Source: Bradyrhizobium erythrophlei (GTDB taxonomy: Bacteria > Pseudomonadota > Alphaproteobacteria > Rhizobiales > Xanthobacteraceae). From it: 64,000 bases of DNA. The stretch is from positions 1,798,001 through 1,862,000 of the forward strand of contig NZ_LT670849.1 of assembly GCF_900142985.1 (NCBI RefSeq). Reading direction: 5' to 3'. This document shows positions 44,559-52,987 of the stretch, in pieces (positions within the stretch are counted from its first letter, which is position 1; each line of letters begins with the position of its first letter). The notes under the pieces were generated by a model. That model was given only the letters and a program-made list of their open reading frames with translations. It was not told where the DNA came from and searched no databases. The position numbers were made by a program, and so were the translations under genes.

Positions 44559-44805
44559 CGCTTCCTCCTAACCTCTTGTTTTTCTGCCTACCGGTGCTCG
44601 CAGCGCACAACCTTTCAGATGCGAGGACGAACACAATGCTATGGATACGCCGCGACGCAGAGCCCGATCAACGTCGCAAAATATGTACCACAATGAAAAT
44701 GTCGGCTTGAGCACGCGAAGCACACGCATTTGCCGATCGAACCGCAAAGTAAGATTTGACCGGTTCGCTTTTTTTGCTAGCATTTTTCGAAATTGGAGGA
44801 ATGCC

Positions 44806-45288
44806 ATGAAGATCGTCGGACAGCGCGATGACGCAGGCGCGCTCGCCGTGCCTGATTTTTCCGGCAAACCTGAAATACATCCCGCAACGGTTGCACGATT
44901 TGCAAAGCTCGCAATAGCGGCGAGCACAGTCGTCATGCTCGTCGGCCTTTATGTCGGCATGAAGTACTCCTACGCGATTGGAACCTTCACCGCCGAACAA
45001 TCCAGGGTCTTCCACGTCGACGTCAGCGAAGCTTGCCTGCACGGCACCGAGCCGGCGCCGGTGTTCGAAGCGCACGAGGGGGATCACGTTGTGCTCGCGG
45101 TCACGAGCCTTTTCCCCGGCGGCCTCTTCCTCCATGGACTGGAAACGGAGGTCGATATCGCACCCGGCATGGAGACCACGATCACATTCACCGCCGAACA
45201 TGCGGGACGGTTCTTTTTGCACCTTCACGGCAATGACGCCGGCAACACCCATGCCGAACTCGCCGTTCTCGAAGTTGCGCCGCGCTAG
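44806..45288 (+). CDS. Membrane-anchored cupredoxin-like protein
   Basis: 160 residues from ATG 44806, with TTGGAGGA 7 nt upstream; the longer frame to 44641 is not protein-like. A single membrane anchor (about 30-52, LAIAASTVVMLVGLYVGMKY) is followed by a beta-rich domain of about 95 residues: HVDVSEACLHGTEPAPVFEA, LFPGGLFLHGLETEVDIAPG, TITFTAEHAGRFFLHLHGND, NTHAELAVLEV. The 'G.f.l.lHG....H....v.V' ending is cupredoxin-like. The Cys of a type 1 copper site is not at its usual place, but several His remain, so metal binding is possible but unproven. It leads an operon with a polytopic membrane protein and a GspC-like protein. Confidence 0.65.
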   Translation: MKIVGQRDDAGALAVPDFSGKPEIHPATVARFAKLAIAASTVVMLVGLYVGMKYSYAIGTFTAEQSRVFHVDVSEACLHGTEPAPVFEAHEGDHVVLAVTSLFPGGLFLHGLETEVDIAPGMETTITFTAEHAGRFFLHLHGNDAGNTHAELAVLEVAPR

Positions 45289-45331
45289 CCATGCAATACT
45301 GTACAGTTCTTGAAGCTTCGCCGCGCCGGCC

Positions 45332-46819
45332 ATGAAATACCGCGTTTTCCTCTTATTGGTGGTCACGTGTCTCCTGTCCGATGCCGCGCAGGCGCACTCC
45401 TTTGAAGTTCCCTACGTCCTGCCGATACCACTGTGGATCTACATGTACGCATGTATGGCCATGTTGGTGATATCGTTTGCGGCGATCGGATATTACTTTG
45501 CCACGCCCGCGGCCGTGACTTTGCCCGCGCCAGCTTCGGCCGGAACCGAAGTGAAAGATTATTCGGCGGCGGTTGGACGTTCGACCGTTCTCGTGCTGCG
45601 TACGGGTGCAATCGGACTACTGCTCCTGACGATCGTTGCGGGATTCATCGGCTCGAAGGATCCGATGACGAACATCAACATGACCCTGTTCTGGGTCTTG
45701 TTCCTACTCGGATTCGCTTACCTGACCGCAATTGTCGGCGACGTTTTCGCGATCATCAGTCCATGGGAGACGATGCTCGATATCTGTGAAACGTGCGGCC
45801 TCGACTTTTCGAAAGCACGCGTGACGTATCCGAAGGCACTTGGATATCTGCCGGCGCTATGCTGCTACATCGCGTTGATATGGATAGAGCTATTTACGGA
45901 ACAAAGTCCGTTTGTTCTCTCGCTCGCCTTGGCGGCTTACAGCGCTATCGTCTTTATCGGCGCGTGGCTTTTGGGCCGAGAGACCTGGATACGCTATGGG
46001 GAGTTTTTCGGGGTCTTCTTCAGCTTGATCGGAGCGATGGCGCCCGTCGCCTATATCCGGAGTACGGTTCAGGACGAATGGCATTGGCGTTCAAGACGGC
46101 TCTTTTCCGGCATTGTTGAAGATCCAAAGAAGCACTTCAGCCTGGTGCTTTTCGTGCTCTTCATGTTGTCATCGACGGTATACGACGGACTGCATGACAC
46201 GCAGGTTTGGCTCGATATCTACTGGAAGCATCTGCTGCAGCTTATCGAACCGATGTGGGGCTCGGTTGGCCTCAAAGAGAGGTCAACGCTCATCATATTC
46301 TGGCACACGGTCTACCAGCGCAGCGGTCTCATCCTACTTCTCGCGCTGTATGTCGGGGTCTACCTGCTTGTCATCGCAGTTGCGAAATGGATCGCAAGGA
46401 TCGACGCCTCCGTGGCCAGCCTGGCACAGCGATTTGCGTTTTCGCTCATCCCAATCGCCTTTGTCTACAATGTTACCCATTACTTCACGTTTCTCGTTAC
46501 GCAGTTCAGAGTACTGCCATGGCTGATGTCGGATCCGTTCGGCAAGGGCTGGAACCTATTGAATCTCAGTCGTCTGCCAGACCAATTCGGGCTTCTCGAC
46601 ATGGCGTTTATCTGGCATATGCAAGTGGGGCTGATCTTGGTCGGTCATCTGGCAAGTGTCTGCGTGGCCCATATGATCTCGCTTCGGGTCTGTCACACTC
46701 GCCGTCAGGCGCTATTGACCCAGGTTCCCATGCTCGTTCTGATGATCGCGTATACAAGCGTCGGACTTTGGATCCTTTCGTTGCATCTTTCGCAGCGGCT
46801 TAATGAGGCGGGTGGTTGA
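45332..46819 (+). CDS. Polytopic membrane protein of unknown function
   Basis: 495 residues with an N-terminal signal or first helix (about 4-21, ending AQAHSFEVPYVLPIPLWIYM) and about ten further hydrophobic helices. The N-terminal 'HSFEVPYVLPIPLW.Y' motif followed by a helix is reminiscent of membrane proteins annotated in some bacteria as fenitrothion hydrolase (FedA-like); I do not trust that function name. In the middle are FAIISPWETMLDICETCGLD and YGEFFGVFFSLIGAMAPVAY, and later DTQVWLDIYWKHLL. Several His and Trp lie in membrane or periplasmic loops. Encoded 43 bp after the cupredoxin-like gene and 3 bp before the GspC-like gene, so the three are one operon. Confidence 0.65.
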   Translation: MKYRVFLLLVVTCLLSDAAQAHSFEVPYVLPIPLWIYMYACMAMLVISFAAIGYYFATPAAVTLPAPASAGTEVKDYSAAVGRSTVLVLRTGAIGLLLLTIVAGFIGSKDPMTNINMTLFWVLFLLGFAYLTAIVGDVFAIISPWETMLDICETCGLDFSKARVTYPKALGYLPALCCYIALIWIELFTEQSPFVLSLALAAYSAIVFIGAWLLGRETWIRYGEFFGVFFSLIGAMAPVAYIRSTVQDEWHWRSRRLFSGIVEDPKKHFSLVLFVLFMLSSTVYDGLHDTQVWLDIYWKHLLQLIEPMWGSVGLKERSTLIIFWHTVYQRSGLILLLALYVGVYLLVIAVAKWIARIDASVASLAQRFAFSLIPIAFVYNVTHYFTFLVTQFRVLPWLMSDPFGKGWNLLNLSRLPDQFGLLDMAFIWHMQVGLILVGHLASVCVAHMISLRVCHTRRQALLTQVPMLVLMIAYTSVGLWILSLHLSQRLNEAGG

Positions 46820-46822
46820 ACG

Positions 46823-47629
46823 ATGGCCATCTGGCGAAAACCAGGTCTGGGCGGCCGAGGCGGCAAACCGCCGGCTCCGACTTGCGGGCAAATGGCAGGC
46901 AGCAGCACGAAGTTGGGCCGAGCTCTGTCATTGCTGGTCGGCACGGTGCTGCTCGGAAGCATCGCGCAATTCATCGATATGCGGGCGGATGCCCAAACAT
47001 CGTTACTCGACGATAATGCTCCGCCGGCTCGCACCGCGGTGCTTTCACCGCCCTTAAACCCCTCTTCAGCCCGCAACGAGGTGGCGGACGACACGGCAGG
47101 GCCACGCATCGGCGTTCGCGGGGCTGAGCTGGCCATCGGAGCCGAGGGACAGCAGCGAGACACCGCGTCGCAACAGGACGTTGATCAGGCGGCGCCGACA
47201 CCGGCAAATCCGTTGTGGCGGCTGCCGCTCAATCAATTCTCGGCCACGCTCGAGCGGCCGATCTTTTCGCCGTCGCGCCGACCGCCCCCACCCGCCGTCA
47301 CCTATTCCGCACCGGTCGCGGTCAAGCAACCACCCAAACCCCACGAGCCGGAGCGCCCCACCATTGCATTGACGGGAACCATTATCGGCACCGACGGCTA
47401 TCGCGGAGCCGTTTTTCGGGACACCTCATCGCAAGAGGTTCTGCGCCTGCGCGTCGGAGAGAACTACCACGGCTGGGTATTGCTTCTCATCACTTCACGC
47501 GAAGCAAGGCTCGTGAAGGATGGCGAGCGGGCGCTTCTCGAATTGCCCAAGCCTGATGGTACGCCAGCACGGGCACGTAGCACGCAAGAAATCGCGCTGG
47601 ACCACATATGGGCGGTGGGCGCGGAATGA
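46823..47629 (+). CDS. GspC-like (HR-domain) type II secretion adaptor, paralogue 2
   Basis: 268 residues from ATG 46823, 3 bp after the membrane-protein stop, with a purine-rich site inside that gene's end. A Gly/Pro-rich cytoplasmic lead (about 1-30), an anchor helix (about 33-53, ALSLLVGTVLLGSIAQFI), a variable linker, then the conserved core NPLWRLPLNQFSATLERPIF with SPSRRPPPP (about 130-160) and the HR-like domain ALTGTIIGTDGYRGAVFRDT and RLRVGENYHGWVLLLITSRE (about 180-230). It aligns throughout the core with paralogues at 31295 and 52319. Its operon partners are a cupredoxin-like and a polytopic protein rather than gsp genes, which implies a dedicated link of those proteins with the type II secretion machine. 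Confidence 0.75.
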   Translation: MAIWRKPGLGGRGGKPPAPTCGQMAGSSTKLGRALSLLVGTVLLGSIAQFIDMRADAQTSLLDDNAPPARTAVLSPPLNPSSARNEVADDTAGPRIGVRGAELAIGAEGQQRDTASQQDVDQAAPTPANPLWRLPLNQFSATLERPIFSPSRRPPPPAVTYSAPVAVKQPPKPHEPERPTIALTGTIIGTDGYRGAVFRDTSSQEVLRLRVGENYHGWVLLLITSREARLVKDGERALLELPKPDGTPARARSTQEIALDHIWAVGAE

Positions 47630-47760
47630 GACGATACATTCGCAGGCAATTTTGGGGGGATGAAGTAGCGTGTGCCGACGCGCCTTGGACCGGCCGTTTC
47701 AACTTGCGCCACACTCGCTGACGCGCCCTCCTGCACTCATCCAACCGGTCGAACGAATAA

Positions 47761-49125
47761 TCACTCGTGATAGTCTGCACGCGAGATGCCATGTCGTCTC
47801 AGCTTGTCATAGAAAGTCTTGCGAGGAAGTTGCAGGGTCTCGAGCACGCGCTGAAGATTGCCGTCATGGTCGCGGAGAACCGAGCGGATTACGGAAGCCT
47901 CGAAACGATTGACACGATCGGCCAGGCTGAGCTCGGACGAGTCCTCGTTTTCCCTGATCTCGACACTCGATTCCGCGGTCAAGCTCTCCGCCTCTATCCC
48001 CAGCGCGATGCGCTGCGCGAAGTGAAGTAGCTCGCGGACATTACCGGGCCAGGTGTGATCCTCCAGATGGTTGCGAACGGCGCGCGACAGTTCCGGAATT
48101 GGACGCCCGAATTGTTGCGATGCACGTTTGAGAAAATGTGCGAACAGCAGCGGAATATCTTCACGGCGCTCGCGCAACGGCGGAATACGCAATCTTACGA
48201 CGTTGAGGCGGAAATAGAGATCTTTCCGAAAACTGTACCGGGCTATGGAGTCGTTCAGGTCAATCTTTGTGGCTGCGATAACGCGCAAGTCCAGACGGCG
48301 GGTCTGATTGGTCCCGAGTGGTTCGACCTGCCGTGTCTCCAGTACCCGCAGCAGCTTCACTTGCGCGGCAAGGGGCATCGATTCAATTTCATCGAGAAAC
48401 AGCGTCCCGCCACTTGCATGCTCGATGCGCCCGATACGCCGCGACCTGGCTCCCGTGAACGCGCCAGCCTCGTAACCAAACAATTCGCTCTCGATTATGT
48501 TCTCGGGAAGCGCCCCGCAATTGAGGGCGACGAACGCCTTGCAGGATCGACGGCTGCGACTGTGCAGGAGTTGGGCGACCACCTCTTTGCCCGACCCCGT
48601 CTCACCCTCGACAAGCACGTCCACATCCGTGTCGGCGATCTGGTACAGCGTTTCGCGCAGCCGTGATATGGCGGGCGTTGCGCCAAGAAAAGCGCCGTCC
48701 TCGTCGCTCGCCTTTGCGATCGCCTGGTGCAGACTCCGGTTCTCAAGCACGAGTGTGCGCTTCTCGATCCCGCGCCGCAGGGCGTCGGTCAGGCGCCCGG
48801 GAATGAAAGGCTTGGTGATAAAGTCATAGGCGCCATCTTTCATCGCAGCGACGGCTAAATCGATATCACCGTGACCAGTCGTGAGAATGACCGGCAATTC
48901 CGGATCGATGGCTCGAACGCGGCCAAAGAGCTGCAAGCCGTTCATGTCCGGCATGCGAATATCCGTGGCAATGACGCCAGGAAAGCTGCCAGTGATTTCC
49001 GAAAGAGCCTGCTTTGCCGACGAGAACACGCGGGCCGCAAAGCCGCTCAGTTCCAGCATCTGGGCCGTCGCGCGACGAAGGTTATCATCGTCGTCGATGA
49101 AAATGACAAGCGGTTCAGTGCTCAT
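47761..49125 (-). CDS. dctD: Sigma-54-dependent response regulator, DctD-like
   Basis: 454 residues. Receiver domain (about 5-120) with acidic pocket FIDDDDN, phospho-acceptor Asp in [13 protein letters not shown] (about 55) and Lys in FITKPF. The AAA+ sigma-54 interaction domain (about 140-375) has Walker [36 protein letters not shown] with the GAFTGA loop, and Walker [16 protein letters not shown] Fis-type HTH closes the protein ([20 protein letters not shown]). This is the NtrC/DctD class; DctD-like because the partner kinase is DctB-like. Its start overlaps the kinase stop by 4 bp. It should activate sigma-54 promoters; one good candidate is at 51107. No dctA is in the window. Confidence 0.9.
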   Translation of the reverse strand: MSTEPLVIFIDDDDNLRRATAQMLELSGFAARVFSSAKQALSEITGSFPGVIATDIRMPDMNGLQLFGRVRAIDPELPVILTTGHGDIDLAVAAMKDGAYDFITKPFIPGRLTDALRRGIEKRTLVLENRSLHQAIAKASDEDGAFLGATPAISRLRETLYQIADTDVDVLVEGETGSGKEVVAQLLHSRSRRSCKAFVALNCGALPENIIESELFGYEAGAFTGARSRRIGRIEHASGGTLFLDEIESMPLAAQVKLLRVLETRQVEPLGTNQTRRLDLRVIAATKIDLNDSIARYSFRKDLYFRLNVVRLRIPPLRERREDIPLLFAHFLKRASQQFGRPIPELSRAVRNHLEDHTWPGNVRELLHFAQRIALGIEAESLTAESSVEIRENEDSSELSLADRVNRFEASVIRSVLRDHDGNLQRVLETLQLPRKTFYDKLRRHGISRADYHE

Positions 49126-50987
49126 TGTCCCACCCTCGGCAAAGTCAAGGTAAAGCAGGCTCCTTCGTCTGATGGTGTCAGCTCCAGATAGCCGCCGAGC
49201 TCGCGAGCAATTTCCGAAGAGATCACGAGACCAAGGCCAAGCCCGTTCTCCTTGCTGGTGGCGAAGGGCATGAACAGCATCGTTCGGATAGTTGGATCGA
49301 GGCCGGGACCGTTGTCGTGGACGATGAGCTGTACGTTCCCCGCGGACGCTGCATGTTGGATTTCAATGCGCGGATGTGGCCGACCTCGCAGAGCATCAAG
49401 CGCGTTCTGCAAGAGGTTGACGAGAATCTGTTCCAATCGGATACGGCTCGCCATAACGCGAAAGGAAGGATCACGGGATGGTATTATCACCGCGACGCCC
49501 GCCTCGCGGACGCGTCCAGACAAAAGCGACAACGCACCATCAATTGCATCATCGATCGTCAGAACCGTCGCTGCGCTCGGCGCGCGTCGGGCGAAGGAGC
49601 GAAGAGCCTCGGTCTTATTTGCAATTTGCTCCGTGAGGGCCGCGATTTGACCCAGACTGTCGACGCCGGAGTCGGATTTGCCCGACTCAAAGTAGCATTT
49701 TGCGTTGTGCGCATAGACCCCGATTGCAGCGAGCGGCTGGTTCATTTCATGGGCCACGCCCGCGGCAATCTGGCCAAGAATCGAGAGCCGATTGGCCTGT
49801 GCGAGCTCATCGCGCAAACGGTGCACCTTGGTTTCTGCGTTCTCGCGTTCGGCTATCTCGGCGGCCAGCGCAAGATTGGCGCGCTTGAGCTGATCCGTTC
49901 GCTCTTCCACTCGCTCCTCAAGTTCAGTGTTGATTTGCGTAAGAGCCGCACGACGCGCGGCCTGCAATTGCCTGCGCCGCCATGTGATTCGACCGAGTAC
50001 GATCAACAGAGCGAATGCGAGAACGCCAGTGATCTGGCCGTCGAGCCTCGCACGGGTGATGATTGGATCGGCATACAGCAAAAGCATTAAACGCCAACCG
50101 GGAGCCGGACGGCCAACCGACCGAGACGTTCCAACGAGGGCGGTCGGCTTTCCGTCGATTTCAGCGATCGTAAGTTCGCCCTGCTGGCGAATGGGCACTG
50201 GCGTAAGGGGCGTGTCGTCCACTACCTGAAGATGCTCACGGACCGTACCGTTCTCAGGCTCTTTTAGCGCGGACAGTGTCGAGAAACGCCAATCGGGTAT
50301 TGTCGTCCCGATGACCACTCCTTCCTCATTAATCACCGAGACCAGCGCCCCGCTCGCACGCCACGCCTTCTCAACGCCATCGAGTTCGACCTTGACGACG
50401 ACAACGCCAAGCGGAGCCTTGGTTCCGTCGACACGTCGCGAAAGAAACAGACCGGGCCTCGCTGTCACCGCGCCCTGCGCGTATTGCATTCCGACGCCGT
50501 GGGTCATCGCGTCGCGAAAATAGTGACGGAACGGAAATTTGACGCCGGCAAAGCTGTCCGGCTCATTGAAATTACTCGTGGCGAGAGTACGACCATCGGC
50601 GCCGATCACGTAAATCACCGTAGATCCGGCATCCTCCGCGATGTCTTTCAGCTTCCGGTCGAGATTGGCTTCAGCATTGGCATCATATGTCTCCAATAGC
50701 GCGATGACGTCAGGATCACGTGCAAGCGTCAAAGGGATAAGCCTCTGCTTCTCGATCTCCCCGGCAAGAGTTGCTGTAGCAAGAGGCAGGCCGGCTCTGG
50801 CCTGATCCACGAGGTTGTCAACGGCGCGATTAGCAGCCAAACGCCCGGCGACCAGCGCAGCGCTCACCAATACTGCGAACGCGACCAAACCGCCAACGGC
50901 TGTCGCCAACCACCTCTGGGGGACCCACGTGTCAAGGCCGCGTGTCCGTTCATTTGATCTTGCGCCGATGAGACGAACGGATTCCAT
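49122..50987 (-). CDS. dctB: Sensor histidine kinase, DctB-like
   Basis: 621 residues from ATG 50987. TM1 about 28-50, a periplasmic double-PAS-like sensor (about 55-310) with GRTLATSNFNEPDSFAGVKF and ARPGLFLSRRVDG blocks typical of DctB, TM2 about 315-335 (GVLAFALLIVLGRITWRRR), a coiled coil, and the kinase core: H-box GVAHEMNQPLAAIGVYAHNA with the phospho-accepting His, N-box LEQILVNLLQNALDALRG, G-boxes VHDNGPGLDP and ENGLGLGLVIS. DctB proteins sense C4-dicarboxylates; the aromatic/ester setting here leaves the ligand open. It is the first gene of a two-gene operon with the response regulator. Confidence 0.9.
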   Translation of the reverse strand: MESVRLIGARSNERTRGLDTWVPQRWLATAVGGLVAFAVLVSAALVAGRLAANRAVDNLVDQARAGLPLATATLAGEIEKQRLIPLTLARDPDVIALLETYDANAEANLDRKLKDIAEDAGSTVIYVIGADGRTLATSNFNEPDSFAGVKFPFRHYFRDAMTHGVGMQYAQGAVTARPGLFLSRRVDGTKAPLGVVVVKVELDGVEKAWRASGALVSVINEEGVVIGTTIPDWRFSTLSALKEPENGTVREHLQVVDDTPLTPVPIRQQGELTIAEIDGKPTALVGTSRSVGRPAPGWRLMLLLYADPIITRARLDGQITGVLAFALLIVLGRITWRRRQLQAARRAALTQINTELEERVEERTDQLKRANLALAAEIAERENAETKVHRLRDELAQANRLSILGQIAAGVAHEMNQPLAAIGVYAHNAKCYFESGKSDSGVDSLGQIAALTEQIANKTEALRSFARRAPSAATVLTIDDAIDGALSLLSGRVREAGVAVIIPSRDPSFRVMASRIRLEQILVNLLQNALDALRGRPHPRIEIQHAASAGNVQLIVHDNGPGLDPTIRTMLFMPFATSKENGLGLGLVISSEIARELGGYLELTPSDEGACFTLTLPRVGQ

Positions 50988-51106
50988 TTAAGACCACTGT
51001 GCCAGAAACCGCACATTGAATCGCAAGAGAGTGCGCGATTCCGCGCTCTCAGCTCCCTCGACGAAAATATTAAACAGTCTTTCAGCCAGTTAGCAATTCT
51101 CACGTC

Positions 51107-51122
51107 TGGCACGCTCCATGCT
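51107..51122 (+). promoter_or_regulatory. Sigma-54 (-24/-12) promoter candidate
   Basis: TGGCACGCTCCATGCT matches the consensus TGGCACG-N4-TTGCW at all but one specified position (A for the first T of the -12 box), with the invariant GG and GC correctly spaced by 10 nt. It points right, toward the small frame at 51192 and the recombinase at 51371, and lies about 120 bp from the start of a DctB-like kinase whose partner is a sigma-54 activator. Confidence 0.6.
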
Positions 51123-51191
51123 AATACTTTCATCAATGAAGCAAGATCCGTAGCAAGGACTGAGCGGGAGGATTCAAGGCGAAACGAACAA

Positions 51192-51338
51192 GTGACGAGA
51201 CCACTTACAATCAGTGACGCTGTCGATCATCTGCTCAGGACGCTAGGGCGTAGCACACTTGATTTTCTGTTTCGACTTCGGCGCGCAGCTGGCAACCTGA
51301 TGTACGGCCAAGTTAAGGGTTGCCTTCTTCATCGATAG
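51192..51338 (+). CDS. Possible small protein (48 aa)
   Basis: GTG 51192 opens 48 codons (VTRPLTISDAVDHLLRTLGR, then a basic amphipathic second half) ending TAG 51336-51338. A GGGAGG purine site lies about 20 nt upstream, rather far for optimal initiation. The frame is downstream of the sigma-54 promoter candidate and upstream of the recombinase. The N-terminal half is protein-like, but I recognise no family; it may be chance. Confidence 0.3.
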   Translation: MTRPLTISDAVDHLLRTLGRSTLDFLFRLRRAAGNLMYGQVKGCLLHR

Positions 51339-51370
51339 ACAAAAAACTAAGAGAAACCCGGGGGACGAAA

Positions 51371-52147
51371 ATGACAGTGATCGGCTATGCGGTGAGCACC
51401 ATCGATCAGGAGTTGTCGGCTCAGAAGGCGATACTGCGGGCCGCGGGCTGCAACGTGATCCGGACAGAAAGGCGCAGCGGCGCAACGGCAGCGAGCCGGA
51501 GACAGTTGCGCACCATTCTGAAAAACCTCCACAACTACGATGTGCTGATGGTAAGCCGAATCGACCGGTTGGCGCACAGCGTCTGCGATTTGCAGGAAAT
51601 CATTCTGGCGATCAAAGCCAAGGGCGCATCACTGAAAGCACTGGAACAACCCGTCGACACGAGCACTGCCGCCAGCAAGGCGTTCCTGGACATGCTGGGT
51701 CTCTTCGCGGAGTTCGAGACAAACCTGCGCAGGGAGCGCCAGCGTGAGGGCATCGCCAAGGCCAAGGCGGAAGGTAGATATAAGGGCCGGCCGATCTCGA
51801 TCGACGCCGCGAGAGTGCACGAACTCAAGGCGCAAGGCAAAGGCGTCACCGATATCGCCAAGGAGATGAATATTGCACGGTCGTCCGTGTACAGGGCGCT
51901 CAAGGAGCGGCGTGAAAAGGGCCTGCGACGGCGATCCAGTGATCGTCGCCCGGTTTCTGGCGTCTGTATGCATCAGGGACTCTTGTTGCAACCCGGAGAG
52001 AGCGTTCATGCGCAACGAGCGATTAAGCAGTACGACGTGAGGCAGACACCTCTCCTCGCTCCCGGCAGTGGCGGCAACCGGGGCTCACGAAAGGAAAAAG
52101 AGGAGAGCTTCGAAACCTTTGGATTTGAACCGGCCCTTACATCGTAG
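51371..52147 (+). CDS. Serine site-specific recombinase (resolvase/invertase)
   Basis: 258 residues from ATG 51371, with CGGGGGACG upstream; the TTG at 51320 is not needed. The catalytic domain (about 1-135) begins MTVIGYAVSTIDQELSAQKA, with the nucleophile Ser at about residue 9 (family Y.RVST), then VLMVSRIDRLAHSVCDLQEI with the conserved Arg-Asp-Arg, and ETNLRRERQREGIAKAKAEG on the E helix. A Hin-type DNA-binding HTH follows (about 150-185: GVTDIAKEMNIARSSVYRAL). The last 70 residues (from about RRRSSDRRPVSG) match nothing I know. Such recombinases are often tied to mobile elements or invertible segments; I could not find paired recombination sites near it. Confidence 0.9.
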   Translation: MTVIGYAVSTIDQELSAQKAILRAAGCNVIRTERRSGATAASRRQLRTILKNLHNYDVLMVSRIDRLAHSVCDLQEIILAIKAKGASLKALEQPVDTSTAASKAFLDMLGLFAEFETNLRRERQREGIAKAKAEGRYKGRPISIDAARVHELKAQGKGVTDIAKEMNIARSSVYRALKERREKGLRRRSSDRRPVSGVCMHQGLLLQPGESVHAQRAIKQYDVRQTPLLAPGSGGNRGSRKEKEESFETFGFEPALTS

Positions 52148-52318
52148 CGACGTTATCTTGTCGCCGACTACGGTTTGAGTGACAAGAAAAGGAGATGAGG
52201 CGCCAGCAGCACAAACCGGCAATTCGTTCCTCTTGTGCTAATCGATCTCCGCGCCACGCAAGCCCGCCAGTGATCGCCGGGATTGACAACCCGGTTGCCA
52301 GGCAGCTTGCGCTGCTAT

Positions 52319-52987
52319 CTACCGCCGGCTGCCCCGGCGCTCACCCACATTAGCGGGCTTCAGCCTGATGTCATCCGGATCCTCGCGCACGGCGAAGGAC
52401 GCCTGCGAAAGTCCCGGCTGCGGCAAGGCCACGACGAAGGTCAGCTGGCTCTTCTGAAACGACGCCTCGCGGCTCTGGACCGATCGAAGCTGCCAGCCCT
52501 GAAAATTCTCGCCGAGCTTCAGGCGAACGACGGCCTTGGTGGCCTGATCGACGAAGATGGCGAGCTTGGCGTCATCGCCCGAGATGGTGCCGACCAGCGA
52601 AAGCTGCGGCTGCTCGGGCTCCTTCGGCTTGGGTGGTGCAACCGCTTCCGCGACCGTCACGGCGGATGGTCGCGGCGCCGGCGGGCGGCGCGATGGGAGG
52701 AAAACCGGGCGCTCGCGCGTGACGGTGAATTGCTTGACCGGCATCGCCCACAGCGGATTGGCGCTGAGGGCACGTTCGGCAGCACGAGCGGCAGGGCTAG
52801 AAGGCGGAATGGCAACCTCGACCACGGTCGTGGTGGGCTCGCTCCAGGTCGAGGGAATCGAGGCGTTGGGTCGCGCGCCATCACCCTGATCGTCGAGCAG
52901 GGGATCGGAGGCGGTGGTTGCCGCAGACGCGCTTGCGCATAATGGCAGCGCGAGAACGAGAGTCCGGACAGCAAGTTTGCGCATCAT
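52319..52987 (-). CDS. GspC-like (HR-domain) component of the gsp operon, paralogue 3
   Basis: 222 residues from ATG 52987, whose A is shared with the gspM stop (TGATG), so translation is coupled. Signal or anchor at about 5-22 (VRTLVLALPLCASASA), linker, then NPLWAMPVKQFTVTRERPVF with LPSRRPPAPRP (about 75-105) and the HR-like domain LSLVGTISGDDAKLAIFVDQ and RLKLGENFQGWQLRSVQSRE (about 130-180). The position at the end of gspD-M and the GspC/PulC-like HR domain argue that this is the GspC of this machine (some annotations call this group GspN). No PDZ domain, unlike classical GspC. The two other paralogues lie outside the operon. Confidence 0.75.
   Translation of the reverse strand: MMRKLAVRTLVLALPLCASASAATTASDPLLDDQGDGARPNASIPSTWSEPTTTVVEVAIPPSSPAARAAERALSANPLWAMPVKQFTVTRERPVFLPSRRPPAPRPSAVTVAEAVAPPKPKEPEQPQLSLVGTISGDDAKLAIFVDQATKAVVRLKLGENFQGWQLRSVQSREASFQKSQLTFVVALPQPGLSQASFAVREDPDDIRLKPANVGERRGSRR

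Larger units (their letters stand above)
50988..51370. other. Divergent region dctB-like / recombinase
   Basis: 383 bp that contain the sigma-54 promoter candidate (51107-51122) and a short GTG-initiated frame (51192-51338). The dctB-like promoter should lie on the left. An A/T-rich patch lies at 51065-51100. Confidence 0.5.

Noticed and set aside
45332..46819. Naming the polytopic protein a fenitrothion hydrolase
   Set aside because: The resemblance is a short N-terminal motif and a similar helix pattern remembered from annotations; enzymatic function cannot be supported.
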